Shown here piece after piece: positions 53,193 through 62,304 of a stretch of DNA of 64,000 nucleotides. Each line of letters starts with the position of its first letter. The first letter of the stretch is position 1. The notes below the pieces were generated by a model. That model did no database searches. It worked only from the letters and a program-made list of their open reading frames with translations, and was not told where the DNA came from. Position numbers and translations under genes: made by a program. The DNA comes from Ignavibacteria bacterium (lineage in GTDB: Bacteria > Bacteroidota > Ignavibacteria > Tepidaquicellales > Tepidaquicellaceae): contig JAIBBK010000012.1 in the NCBI GenBank assembly GCA_019694675.1, positions 48,485 through 112,484 on the forward strand, read 5' to 3'.

Positions 53193-54821
53193 TCACTTTC
53201 CTTCTGAGCGCTTCTCAAGAGTCTTAAGGATCTTCTTCACATAGGACTCCGCTCTCCTGTTGAGTTCATCAGCTTCTTTCATGACCGCTTCCCTGAAACC
53301 GGGATCTGCGATCTGTGGAAGATTGATCTCGACATTCTTCGATGCGCCCCAGATGCCTGTCTGAAGGCTTTTTGCTCCCACTTCAAGATCGCTCTTTGAA
53401 GAGATGTTGCCGTGCTTAGCAACCTCAGCCATGCTCTCCCAGCAGGAATCAGCTGTGCGCATAACGGTAAGCGGCACTTCAACTGCCTTCTTCAGCCCTT
53501 CCTGCATCATAGCCGTTCTTACCTTCTGTTCCTCTTCTGTCTTCTTCGGCATTTTCATAGCGGTCATATAATCATTGAATGCGTTTGTGTCCGCATCAAT
53601 CAGCGGTATCAGTTCCTTCATCTTAATGTGAAGCGGCCTTATCAGCGCTCTCATCTTGGAATCCAGGTGCGCGAATTTTTTATTGCCGTATGTCATCCAT
53701 CCAACCATTGCGCCAAGCGCTGCACCAAGAGAAGCGATGAGCGCAGACACACTGCCTCCGCCCGGAGCGGATGTCCTTGCGCCGACAAGTTCAGTAAACG
53801 CTCTAACGGTCAGCCCGGCAAGCGGCTCTTCCGATTCGCCGGAGATCATATACTCAATTATCCTCTTTTCCGGAACGAACGGTGAGATTGATGAGAGCCC
53901 GAGCCTGTCAATGACAAGCCTGATCTTCTGCATCTCATCAAGTATAAAAAGGTTTTCCTTCTTAATGTAATAATCCGCCGCCATCAGCATTGCTTCAAGC
54001 GGTATCAGGCCCACGAGTTCGCTTCCGCAAACACCGAGGTTAAGCTCGCGCGCATCTTTTGCACACTCTTCAAATGCAATATGCGGAGGAGTGACCTTGT
54101 AATTGTCCAGGTTCATTGAAACCTGAGCCATGTTGTACTCCTGCACATACCATCCGATTCCCTTCACTGCTTTCAGCCTTCCCGGTTCATTCTCGTTTCT
54201 CCCCTGCTCCCTGATGTTCAGTGCGATCCTGTGTGCCTGTTCTTTTGTGCCAAGTATATTCACATTGTATGCTATTAGAAAGAACCTTGCCCCGGTCACG
54301 GTGGCGCCGGATCTCTCAACGAATTGCTGAGGGCCGAAATCCGGTTTCCACTCCGATTTGAGTATCTTCTCCTTCAACCCTTCATACTCACCGGCCCTGA
54401 TCTGCCTGAGCATCTTTCTGTCGGGATTTGATGAAGCTTCTTCGTAAAGGTAAACCGGCACGCCAAGTTCATCACCGACGCGCTTACCGTACTTCATGGC
54501 GCATTCGACACACTCTTCAGTGGTAACATCAGAAACGGGCACAAACGGAACCACATCAACGGCTCCCATTCTCGGATGCTCGCCCGAGTGATTCCGCATG
54601 TCGATCAGTTCATAAGCTTTTGCGCTGAACCTGAATGCCGCCTCAACGACAGATTCCGGATCACCGACAAATGTGAACACTGTCCTGTTGGTTGACTTTC
54701 CGGGATCCACATCAAGAAGTGTAACTCCGCTGACCTGCCTTACCGCTTCAGCGCAGGCATTGATTATCTTTTCGTCCCTGCCCTCTGAAATATTTGGGAC
54801 GCATTCAACTATCTTTCTCAT
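53193..54821 (-). CDS. ftcD: Bifunctional glutamate formimidoyltransferase / formimidoyl-THF cyclodeaminase
   Basis: Last steps of histidine degradation: moves the formimidoyl group to tetrahydrofolate, then releases ammonia to give methenyl-THF. From the ATG at 54821 it has 542 residues. The transferase half (about 1-300) has IVECVPNISEGRD, LLDVDPGKSTNRTVFTFVG, NHSGEHPRMGAVDVVPFVPVSDV, YEEASSNPDRKML. The cyclodeaminase half (about 330-540) has FTELVGARTSAPGGGSVSALIASLGAALGAMVGWMT and DADTNAFNDYMTAMKMPKKTEEE. Other hut genes are absent from the window. It follows the methyltransferase by 2 bases. Confidence 0.95.
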   Translation of the reverse strand: MRKIVECVPNISEGRDEKIINACAEAVRQVSGVTLLDVDPGKSTNRTVFTFVGDPESVVEAAFRFSAKAYELIDMRNHSGEHPRMGAVDVVPFVPVSDVTTEECVECAMKYGKRVGDELGVPVYLYEEASSNPDRKMLRQIRAGEYEGLKEKILKSEWKPDFGPQQFVERSGATVTGARFFLIAYNVNILGTKEQAHRIALNIREQGRNENEPGRLKAVKGIGWYVQEYNMAQVSMNLDNYKVTPPHIAFEECAKDARELNLGVCGSELVGLIPLEAMLMAADYYIKKENLFILDEMQKIRLVIDRLGLSSISPFVPEKRIIEYMISGESEEPLAGLTVRAFTELVGARTSAPGGGSVSALIASLGAALGAMVGWMTYGNKKFAHLDSKMRALIRPLHIKMKELIPLIDADTNAFNDYMTAMKMPKKTEEEQKVRTAMMQEGLKKAVEVPLTVMRTADSCWESMAEVAKHGNISSKSDLEVGAKSLQTGIWGASKNVEINLPQIADPGFREAVMKEADELNRRAESYVKKILKTLEKRSEGK

Positions 54822-54823
54822 TA

Positions 54824-55549
54824 TCACTTGGATTTTTTCTTTCTGCAAATGAAGTAAACTCTTTCCGCCTTCAAAACCGCTTTTCTTCCGTTCTCATCTT
54901 CCGTCCGGAGGACATCAAAGAACTTTTCGAGCTCTGTCATGATCCTTCCTGTCTCAAACACTGCTTCACTGATGTTCTCTTCAAGAAGTCTGAAATGAGG
55001 CCCGTTCAGATTTTCGAACACTCTGAGGTTCCAGTTGAAGACGTTGGCTCCTGTTTTCCTGATGTCCATTATGAGAATATTCCTGCCGAACTCATGCACA
55101 AGCGGCGATATGCGCTCAAGCATTTTCAGCTTGTAGGGAGTATTGACATCAAATATGAACAGGCCGTTGTCATTCAGGGCATTCTGTACATTCCGGAAGA
55201 TCCTTTTCCAGTCAGTAAGGAGCGTAACGTGATTGATGGTGTCATACATGCAGATCACCGCATCAAACCTGCCTGCAACAGCAGGATGTCTTATGTCACC
55301 CTTTATGAAATTTGCGCCGGGGATCTTCTTCTCCGCGATCTTAAGCATCTGAGCAGAGCTGTCAATTCCGGTAAGCTCAAATCTGTCAGCAAGTCCTTTG
55401 AGTACATCGCCCGTTCCGCAGCCGAGTTCCAGAATTGTCTTTGCGCGGGGATTGAATCTGCGGATTGCGGAGATCACATACGGAGCCGAAATATCCTTTC
55501 CTGAGATCACCCCGTCATAATACCGGGCAAGCCGGTCATACTGCTTCAT
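54824..55549 (-). CDS. Class I SAM-dependent methyltransferase
   Basis: A protein of 241 residues. Seen: YDRLARYYDGVISGKD, motif I TILELGCGTGDVLKGLADRFELTGIDSSAQMLKIAEKK, FDAVICMYDTINHV, and LIFDVNTPYKLKML. It belongs with small-molecule methyltransferases that have the D-(V/I)NTxxK pattern. It sits between the HAD hydrolase (5 bases) and ftcD (2 bases), so it is probably part of one transcript; substrate unknown. Confidence 0.87.
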   Translation of the reverse strand: MKQYDRLARYYDGVISGKDISAPYVISAIRRFNPRAKTILELGCGTGDVLKGLADRFELTGIDSSAQMLKIAEKKIPGANFIKGDIRHPAVAGRFDAVICMYDTINHVTLLTDWKRIFRNVQNALNDNGLFIFDVNTPYKLKMLERISPLVHEFGRNILIMDIRKTGANVFNWNLRVFENLNGPHFRLLEENISEAVFETGRIMTELEKFFDVLRTEDENGRKAVLKAERVYFICRKKKSK

Positions 55550-55554
55550 CGGGA

Positions 55555-56421
55555 TTATTTCGCTGTCAGCGACCTGTTGAACATCTCGAGAAATTTTCCG
55601 ACACCGTCCTCATCATTTGACTGATCTGTCACATAATCCGCCATGTCCTTAAGCTCGTCAACAGCATTGTTCAGTGCGATATTCGTTCCGCCGAACATGA
55701 ACAGGTCCCTGTCGTTGTACCAGTCGCCGAAGACCATCACCTCTTCCCTGCGCACGCCGAGGTGGGCCGCGAGCATCTTCAGCCCCACTTTCTTGTTAAC
55801 CTTTTTCCTGATGATCTCAAGATTGAACACGTTCTGAAACGCCTGCGACCTGAAGTATTTGACCTTGAGGTAAAGTCCGAACGGAGGCGTCATTTTGCTT
55901 TGAATCTGCCTGATGACATTCTTGTCATTTCCGAGCATTATGATCTCAAGCACATTGTCGAGATACTCGTCATATGAATTCACAAGGGTATAGGTTGTTC
56001 CGAGCCTGGTCATAAAATCCCTGATAACGGAATTATCTTCCGTATATACTATCTGATCATCATAGCACAGGGCGATCTTCACATATTTTTCCTCGGCAAG
56101 CCTCAGCGCACGTTCCACATACTTGCGGTCAATAACGGACTTGTTCAGTCTGTTCTTGCCTTCTGCATCCTGAATCAAAGCGCCGTTCAGAGATATGAAT
56201 GGAATTTTTATCCCAAGCTCTTTGGCAATCGGAACGATGGATGAATGGACCCTCTGAGATGCAAGCGAGAAACGAATCTCCTTCTTACGCAGCTCTTCAA
56301 CCTGCTTTTTGACCAAACTGCTTAACTGATTCTGTCCTGTAACCAGAGTGCCGTCAATGTCGGAGACGATGAGCCTGATCTTTCCGAATCTGCTCTTAAG
56401 TTCATTGAATGACAGGCTCAA
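55555..56421 (-). CDS. Cof-type HAD-IIB phosphatase
   Basis: A protein of 288 residues from a TTG start. HAD motif I is IRLIVSDIDGTLVTGQNQLS (DxDGT), motif II FSLASQR (residue S), and motif III/IV GDWYNDRDLFMFGGTNIALNNA (GDxxND). The C2b cap sits between, as in Cof/YbiV-like sugar-phosphate or flavin-nucleotide phosphatases. Substrate unknown. First gene of a run with the methyltransferase and ftcD; 242 bases without a gene separate it from preA. Confidence 0.92.
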   Translation of the reverse strand: MSLSFNELKSRFGKIRLIVSDIDGTLVTGQNQLSSLVKKQVEELRKKEIRFSLASQRVHSSIVPIAKELGIKIPFISLNGALIQDAEGKNRLNKSVIDRKYVERALRLAEEKYVKIALCYDDQIVYTEDNSVIRDFMTRLGTTYTLVNSYDEYLDNVLEIIMLGNDKNVIRQIQSKMTPPFGLYLKVKYFRSQAFQNVFNLEIIRKKVNKKVGLKMLAAHLGVRREEVMVFGDWYNDRDLFMFGGTNIALNNAVDELKDMADYVTDQSNDEDGVGKFLEMFNRSLTAK

Positions 56422-56663
56422 TGTTTACGCAAGTCTTTTGATTTGTAAGTGTCCGGTTGGGGTGGTAAAATCTGAAAACACATATAAATTTGGCCTATAA
56501 TAGTCAGAATATGGTACTATTTCAAAGTAAATATGAGGTTGACGGAAGTTCTATGACAGCGCGGGACGACTGGAAGATCAAGAGAGAAGGGGCTACGATG
56601 AATCAGCAATTGCGAACGGTAAAGATCACACTCATGAACTGTCGAAAGGCAGGACAAGCTGAA
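56422..56663. other. Gene-free gap between the HAD gene and preA
   Basis: Both flanking genes are on the minus strand. No credible reading frame is seen; the plus-strand frame crossing it runs into the antisense of preA. A TATAAT hexamer at 56500-56505 on the plus strand lacks a fitting -35. Promoter for the HAD run must lie here, but no consensus is convincing. Confidence 0.35.
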
Positions 56664-57965
56664 TCAGTACTTCGTCCGGTGCTTAAGGCCACCTGCAAGA
56701 GGATCATCAAAAGTCTTCGGTACATTTCCCTTTGCTGTTCTTTCCTTCCATGTCTCCGGAGCCTGATCGTCTTTCCTTTCAACCATCATAATGCATCCCT
56801 CAACTGGGCAAACGAGTGAGCAGAGGTTGCATCCGACACAATTCTCCTCAATGATGTGCGGAATCCTGGATCCGTTCTTACCAATTCCGATCGCCTGGTG
56901 AGCACCGTCTTCACACGCGGCATAACAGATCATACATCCGATGCATTTCTTCCTGTCGATCTTTGCCACCACTTCATAGTTAAGATTGAGATCTTCCCAT
57001 GCAACAGTATTGAGAAGAGCTTTTCCGGAGAATGAACTTACTGAGTCGAATCCCTTCTCATCCATGTAATCCGAAAGCCCCGAAGTCATTTCACGAATTA
57101 TCCCGAATCCGTAATGCATCACGGCGGTGCAGACCTGCACCGTTGTTGCTCCGAGAAGAATAAACTCCACGGCGTCCCTCCAGTCTGCAATTCCCCCGAT
57201 GGCAGAAACAGGCAGGCCTACAAAAGGACTTTGAGAGACATTCCTCACCATGTTCAATGCGACCGGCTTCACCGCAGGCCCGCAATAGCCGCCGTTAGTG
57301 CTCTTCCCGTCAACGACCGGATAAGGCACAAACTTTTCTATATCAACACCCATCAGACTCTGGATGGTATTTATGAGGGATATTGCGTTACAGCCGCCCT
57401 CTTTGGCCGCAATTGCCGGCTCGGTTATGTCTGTGATGTTCGGTGTGAGTTTTACGATGACCGGCTTCTTCGCTGTTTCCATCACCCATGAAACGATAAG
57501 CCTAAGCAGTTCCGGCTCCTGTCCCACCACTGACCCCATACCTCTTTCGCACATTCCGTGAGGACAACCGAAGTTCAGCTCGAGTCCGTCGGCTCCGGCA
57601 TTCTCTGCATCCCTTACAACTTGCTGCCATTCTTCTTTCGTATCAAGCATCAGCGACGCAATTACAGGATTATCCGGAAAGCGCTTCTTCACTTCTTCGA
57701 TCTCACGCAGATTATGGCTCAGCGGGCGGTCTGAGATAAGTTCAATGTTTGTGAACCCTGTCATCTTCGCCGCACCGCTGTCAATTGCGGCATACCTGCT
57801 TGAAGTGTTTACCACGGGAAGCCCCATTGTTTTCCATACTGCTCCTCCCCAACCCGCTTCAAATGCTTTCATCACCTGATATGCGGAATTTGTCGGAGGG
57901 CCCGACGCAAGCCAGAACGGGTTAGGCGATCTTATGCCGGCAAATGTCACTGACAAGTCAGCCAT
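56664..57965 (-). CDS. preA: NAD-dependent dihydropyrimidine dehydrogenase subunit PreA
   Basis: Reduces uracil and thymine to their dihydro forms, with PreT. It has 433 residues. The FMN barrel (DHOD fold) spans 1-310: ADLSVTFAGIRSPNPFWLASGPPT, GADGLELNFGCPHGMCERGMGS, VIVKLTPNITDI, and GLPVSAIGGIADWRDAVEFILLGATTVQVCTAVM. Two 4Fe-4S motifs follow: CIGCMICYAACEDGAHQ and CVGCNLCSLVCPVEGC. It overlaps the preT stop by one base (TGATG). Confidence 0.95.
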   Translation of the reverse strand: MADLSVTFAGIRSPNPFWLASGPPTNSAYQVMKAFEAGWGGAVWKTMGLPVVNTSSRYAAIDSGAAKMTGFTNIELISDRPLSHNLREIEEVKKRFPDNPVIASLMLDTKEEWQQVVRDAENAGADGLELNFGCPHGMCERGMGSVVGQEPELLRLIVSWVMETAKKPVIVKLTPNITDITEPAIAAKEGGCNAISLINTIQSLMGVDIEKFVPYPVVDGKSTNGGYCGPAVKPVALNMVRNVSQSPFVGLPVSAIGGIADWRDAVEFILLGATTVQVCTAVMHYGFGIIREMTSGLSDYMDEKGFDSVSSFSGKALLNTVAWEDLNLNYEVVAKIDRKKCIGCMICYAACEDGAHQAIGIGKNGSRIPHIIEENCVGCNLCSLVCPVEGCIMMVERKDDQAPETWKERTAKGNVPKTFDDPLAGGLKHRTKY

Positions 57966-59299
57966 CAGTTCGTATTTCCTTTCAAAAAATTGTGAATTCC
58001 TTCAGCGGCTTTGACAGCTTCTGCAACAGCGTTCACTATCTCCGACCCGCCGTTAATCACATCGCCCGCAATGAAGTACTTCGTTCCTTTTGCCCTGAAC
58101 GAATCACCTTCCGTAACCGGCCTGCCCTTATCGTCAAACTCAAAGCCGTCAATTATATCGAGAAGTTTGTTCTGCTTCTCCTGCCCCGTTGCTATGATAA
58201 CCATATCGCACGGCACAACAAATGAATTCTGTTTGTCCGCCGTGATCCTGCCGCTTACAACTTTAGTCGGTGCAAGCTTTATTCCTTCCACTTTTGATTT
58301 GCCACTGATCTCGAGAGGAGCTGTATTGAATAACGGTTCAACGCAAACTTTTTTCGCAAGTTCATATTCGAATTCATAGGCAGGCATTTCTTCTTTCGAC
58401 CTCCTGTAAGAAAGCCACACGCGCTCAGCTCCCATTCTTGATGCCTCTGAAGCCGCGTCCATTGCCGTGTTTCCTCCGCCTATCACAACCACCTTTCTTC
58501 CCGATCTTGCCTTGTGCTTCTTCAGCTTTATGTTTTCAATGTATTCAACCGCGCCCATGCATCCGTCAAGATCTTCGCCTTTTATCTTCAGCTCAACAGT
58601 ATTGCCAAGACCGATCCCTATAAAGATAGCATCATATTCATTCTCAAGATTCCTGAACTGCCTGTAACTTGTAACAGGCGTTCTGTAATGGATCCTGAAT
58701 TCAAGTTGCTTCTTCAGGAATTCTGCTTCCTTCAGCGCCTCTTCGTTTGTGATCTTGTACGGTGCAACTCCGTGAAGTGTGAGCCCTGTCGGCTTGTCCT
58801 TTGCTTCAAACACATCAACCTCATAGCCGAACCTTCTGAGTTCACACGCGCATGATATTCCGGCAGGGCCGGCGCCTATAACGGCTACTTTCTTATTCTG
58901 CGGGGCGCCCGGCACAAACAAAGCAAATTTCTTTTTCAATGCATAAGTTGCGGCATAGCTCTGAAGCCTGCCGATCTCAATCGGCTTCAGGTTCATATCA
59001 TTGAAGACGCACGCGCCTTCACATAAGACCTCAACCGGGCAAACCTTTCCGCACGCGTTACCGAAGTAATTGGATTCGTAGATAGTCCTTGCAGTGCCTT
59101 TCAGATTTCCGGTGCTTATCTGCCTGATGAACAGAGGTATGTCAATTTCCGTGGGGCAGGCTTTGATGCAGGGTGCATTGTAGCAGAACAGGCAACGTGA
59201 ACTCTCAACAACCGCTTCCGACCCGCTCATCAGCGGATTGATCGGTGAAAAATTCAATTCGAAGTCTTTCTCAGACCTCGGCCTCTTAAAGTCCTTCAT
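57965..59299 (-). CDS. preT: NAD(P)-dependent oxidoreductase PreT (GltD-like)
   Basis: FAD subunit that feeds electrons to PreA. It has 444 residues. Seen: N-terminal Fe-S region SSRCLFCYNAPCIKACPTEIDIP and NACGKVCPVEVLCEGACV, FAD site VAVIGAGPAGISCACELRRFGYEVDVFEA, NAD(P)H site VVVIGGGNTAMDAASEASRMGAERVWLSYRRS, and C-terminal YFIAGDVINGGSEIVNAVAEAVKAAEG. First gene of the preT-preA pair; 127 bases separate it from the upstream nitrilase gene. Confidence 0.95.
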   Translation of the reverse strand: MKDFKRPRSEKDFELNFSPINPLMSGSEAVVESSRCLFCYNAPCIKACPTEIDIPLFIRQISTGNLKGTARTIYESNYFGNACGKVCPVEVLCEGACVFNDMNLKPIEIGRLQSYAATYALKKKFALFVPGAPQNKKVAVIGAGPAGISCACELRRFGYEVDVFEAKDKPTGLTLHGVAPYKITNEEALKEAEFLKKQLEFRIHYRTPVTSYRQFRNLENEYDAIFIGIGLGNTVELKIKGEDLDGCMGAVEYIENIKLKKHKARSGRKVVVIGGGNTAMDAASEASRMGAERVWLSYRRSKEEMPAYEFEYELAKKVCVEPLFNTAPLEISGKSKVEGIKLAPTKVVSGRITADKQNSFVVPCDMVIIATGQEKQNKLLDIIDGFEFDDKGRPVTEGDSFRAKGTKYFIAGDVINGGSEIVNAVAEAVKAAEGIHNFLKGNTN

Positions 59300-59426
59300 A
59301 TGAAGTTACCGCTTCCGCGAAGATCAGATCCGGATCTTCTCCCTTCTGAATGTCTTTCAGTGTGAGAATAACTGCCATCCGAAAAGACCGGCTCACAGCA
59401 TCTGCAAAATCCATACATGTTCACAA

Positions 59427-60293
59427 TCAAAGTTCAGTGATCTTTCCGTAGGATTCCGGCCGGCGGTCTCTGAAGAACTGCCATGTTGCACGCACCTCTT
59501 CAATCATTCCAAGGTCGAATTCGGATATCAGCAGTTCGTCGTTGTCTTCGGATGCCTGTGCGAATATTTGTCCGCGGGGATCAACGAAGTATGAAGATCC
59601 GTAGAACTTGCCGATGTTCCAGGGCTTTTCAGTGCCGACCCTGTTAATGCATCCCATGAAATATCCGTTGGCCGCGGCGTGTGCGGGCTGTTCAAGTTTC
59701 CAGAGATACTGTGAAAGTCCTGCAACTGTTGCTGATGGATTGTAAACTATCTCGGCCCCGTTCAGTCCGAGGATCCTTGCACCTTCCGGGAAATGCCTGT
59801 CGTAGCAGATATACACACCCACTTTGCAATACCTCGTATCGAACACCGGATAGCCGAGATTTCCGGGCCTGAAGAAGAACTTCTCCCAGAAACCTGATGT
59901 ATGCGGTATGTGATTCTTCCTGTACTTTCCCATGTAACTTCCGTCTGCATCGATCACAGCCGCAGTGTTGTACAGTATGCCTGCCTGTTCCCTTTCAAAT
60001 ACAGGAACGATCATTACCATAGAGTGCCTTCGCGCAAATTCCTGCATTCGCTCAACTGTCGGTCCGGGCACCGGCTCGGCCGCTGAATACCACTCCGCGC
60101 TCTGTCCGGGACAGAAGTAAGGCGTGCTGAATATCTCCTGAAGGCACAATATCTGAACGCCCTTGCTTCCCGCCTCTTCTATATAAGGTATATGTTTGAG
60201 AATCATTGCTTCCTTGATCTCCTGAATTCCGGCATCACCTTCGCTCAGGGGAGAGCTCATCTGAATAAGTCCTGACTTGATTATACGCGGCAT
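59427..60293 (-). CDS. Nitrilase-superfamily amidohydrolase, probable beta-ureidopropionase
   Basis: A protein of 288 residues with the CN-hydrolase triad: Glu in ILCLQEIFSTPYFCPGQS, Lys in MGKYRKNHIPH, and Cys in KVGVYICYDRHFPEGARILGLNGAEIVYNPSAT. The sequence resembles both N-carbamoylputrescine amidases and beta-ureidopropionases. The neighbours preT and preA make N-carbamoyl-beta-alanine the likelier substrate, i.e. step 3 of reductive pyrimidine breakdown. The step-2 enzyme (dihydropyrimidinase) is not seen. Confidence 0.88.
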   Translation of the reverse strand: MPRIIKSGLIQMSSPLSEGDAGIQEIKEAMILKHIPYIEEAGSKGVQILCLQEIFSTPYFCPGQSAEWYSAAEPVPGPTVERMQEFARRHSMVMIVPVFEREQAGILYNTAAVIDADGSYMGKYRKNHIPHTSGFWEKFFFRPGNLGYPVFDTRYCKVGVYICYDRHFPEGARILGLNGAEIVYNPSATVAGLSQYLWKLEQPAHAAANGYFMGCINRVGTEKPWNIGKFYGSSYFVDPRGQIFAQASEDNDELLISEFDLGMIEEVRATWQFFRDRRPESYGKITEL

Positions 60294-60382
60294 GTTGTGA
60301 TCAATAATTTGGTGAAATTAGCTGAGTTGTAATACAGGTTGAATGCAAAAGGAAATGACATTTGAAGAATACGGACTGCAGG

Positions 60383-62149
60383 TCACTTTATCAGCATCAT
60401 CTTCTTTGTATCTATCAGCTGGCCGTTGACAACCAGCGTGTAGAGATATGCGCCGCTTGAAATCTTGTACGAGCTGTAATCTCTTGTAATATCGTTAACT
60501 CCTGCAGTGTAAACCCTTTCATTCACAATGGTCTCAATGAGCCGGCCGCGAAGATCATATAGATGCAGGCTTACAGTTGCCGCTCTTGTGAGGGAAAACC
60601 TGAATGTAGTTGAGGGATTGAACGGGTTCGGAAAATTCTGACTCAGTATGAAGTCAGCAGGTTCGTTTGTTCCCGAAATGAACGCAAGCTGAACGGCAGA
60701 CCAAGCATTAACTATTCCGTATCCCATGAGATTATTCGGTGAAGAGCTGTTGGTCGCCGTATTCCGTACTATGTCCTTAACCTGCAGAGGATTCAGTTCC
60801 GGATTTGCCGAAAGTACCATTGCACATACGCCGGCAACCATTGGACAGGCAAGCGATGTTCCCACATTGGAATTTATGTAACCGACTCCTCCGGCACCCG
60901 GCCTTGCGGTATGATTGTTCACTCCATAGGCCATCACGTCCGGTTTGATCCTTCCGTCTGTGGTCGGCCCCACTGATGAGAATGCCGCCCTTTGCCTTCC
61001 TGTTGTAACTGCTCCTACCGTAATCACATTGAAAGCGTCAGCAGGTGCGCTGAGGGTATTGTGCGATGAATTGAAGCCGTCATTTCCTGAGGAAACAACC
61101 ACCACAATGCCTTTGCTTACTGCAATATCGGCCGCTCTTGTAATCAGCGCGGTACTGCCGTTCATAGACTGCCATGTGTAAGAAGGATATGGCGGGTTGA
61201 AGTTCAGATATCCGAGCGAACTTGTTATGATGTCCGCTCCAAGGCTGTCCGCCCATTCTGCGGCGGCGACCCAGTTGTCCTCCTCAAGCGGCGTCTCGCT
61301 GTCAGTGTTCTCCGTCTTTGCAAGCAGGTATTGTGCATCAAATGCGGGAGATACAAGATAGCCCGGATCGTATGCGGCGATCAGCGAAAGAGTCAGCGTG
61401 CCGTGGGCTCCGTTGCCCATTCTCCCGGAACCGTTGGCAACTATCGTATCGCCGTTGACAAAATCATAGGTCCTCAGGCCTTTGAGCCTGATCTTGTTGA
61501 AGCAGTTATGTTCAAGATTATCAAAACCCGAATCAAAAGATGCAATGAGTACATTCTGACCTGTGAAGCCCCTGTCATGCGCCGGGGGAACATTGATAAT
61601 GTTGGACTGATTCAGCGAAGGACCGTAATTGATTCCAAGCGGATCGTCCGATTCGCTCTCCGGAAGCAGGGACAGATTATCAGCGGCAACCGCTTCTGCA
61701 TGCTTGTATCTTGCCACAAGTCCAATGTGAGAAACAAATGTGAAGCGGGAAATGAGAGATATCTGGTTCACATCCGCATAGCATGAAACAGCATTGAACC
61801 ATTTGGACCTGTTCCTGATCTGTGCTCCCGTAAGAGCCACTTCCCGAATATAATCAGAGTTCACAGGCAGGTCCAGATGAGACAGGGCATCTGCCTGCGA
61901 TGAGCGTTTTCTGATACGCTCAAGGGCCCTCTTCGAAAGTAGATTTTCACCATTCTGCCCATTCTTATCTTTGAAATAGATCCAGACAAGTTTCTTATCG
62001 TGAGGATTACCCGCATACAATTCAATGATGAGGGCATCGGAGAGCACGCCTGTGCCGGCGCATTCTCCCTTGCCTTGCGCGCCGAACAGACAGATCATAA
62101 GAAGAGCGGGCATGAAAAACCTGCTCAGATAATAAGACTTGATTTTCAT
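60383..62149 (-). CDS. Secreted subtilisin-like (S8) protease with T9SS sorting domain
   Basis: A protein of 588 residues. Signal peptide (FFMPALLMICLFGAQG), inhibitor-like propeptide (WIYFKDKNGQNGENLLSKRALERI...), then the S8 catalytic domain: Asp in VLIASFDSGFDNLEHN, His in GNGAHGTLTLSLIAAY, Ser in NVGTSLACPMVAGVCAMVLSAN. The sorting domain (about residues 505-588) has [32 protein letters not shown], and ends TKKMMLIK. Exported by T9SS. A ribosome site (GCAGGAATCA) precedes the ATG. It is similar in layout to the partial gene at the right window edge. Confidence 0.93.
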   Translation of the reverse strand: MKIKSYYLSRFFMPALLMICLFGAQGKGECAGTGVLSDALIIELYAGNPHDKKLVWIYFKDKNGQNGENLLSKRALERIRKRSSQADALSHLDLPVNSDYIREVALTGAQIRNRSKWFNAVSCYADVNQISLISRFTFVSHIGLVARYKHAEAVAADNLSLLPESESDDPLGINYGPSLNQSNIINVPPAHDRGFTGQNVLIASFDSGFDNLEHNCFNKIRLKGLRTYDFVNGDTIVANGSGRMGNGAHGTLTLSLIAAYDPGYLVSPAFDAQYLLAKTENTDSETPLEEDNWVAAAEWADSLGADIITSSLGYLNFNPPYPSYTWQSMNGSTALITRAADIAVSKGIVVVVSSGNDGFNSSHNTLSAPADAFNVITVGAVTTGRQRAAFSSVGPTTDGRIKPDVMAYGVNNHTARPGAGGVGYINSNVGTSLACPMVAGVCAMVLSANPELNPLQVKDIVRNTATNSSSPNNLMGYGIVNAWSAVQLAFISGTNEPADFILSQNFPNPFNPSTTFRFSLTRAATVSLHLYDLRGRLIETIVNERVYTAGVNDITRDYSSYKISSGAYLYTLVVNGQLIDTKKMMLIK

Positions 62150-62304
62150 TGATTCCTGCTTGGTGAAAATTCCGAATTCCCGAGTTCAATTTCAATGTTC
62201 ATTTTCTGTGCAGACCTCCGGCAAGTGTGAAAGGGTTGAAGACACAGTTCAGGATATGCATCCTTCCTTCCGTCAGGACAAAAATTCTGATGCACTACAA
62301 TAAT
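62150..62304. other. Upstream region of the S8 protease gene, start of a 1.4-kb gene-poor stretch
   Basis: No gene is seen. It must hold the promoter of the minus-strand protease, but no clear consensus is present. Directly to its right begin the 189-bp repeats. Confidence 0.4.

Noticed and set aside
56490..56819. A plus-strand frame in the gap before preA
   Set aside because: It starts at TTG without a ribosome site and its second half is antisense to the conserved Fe-S end of PreA.
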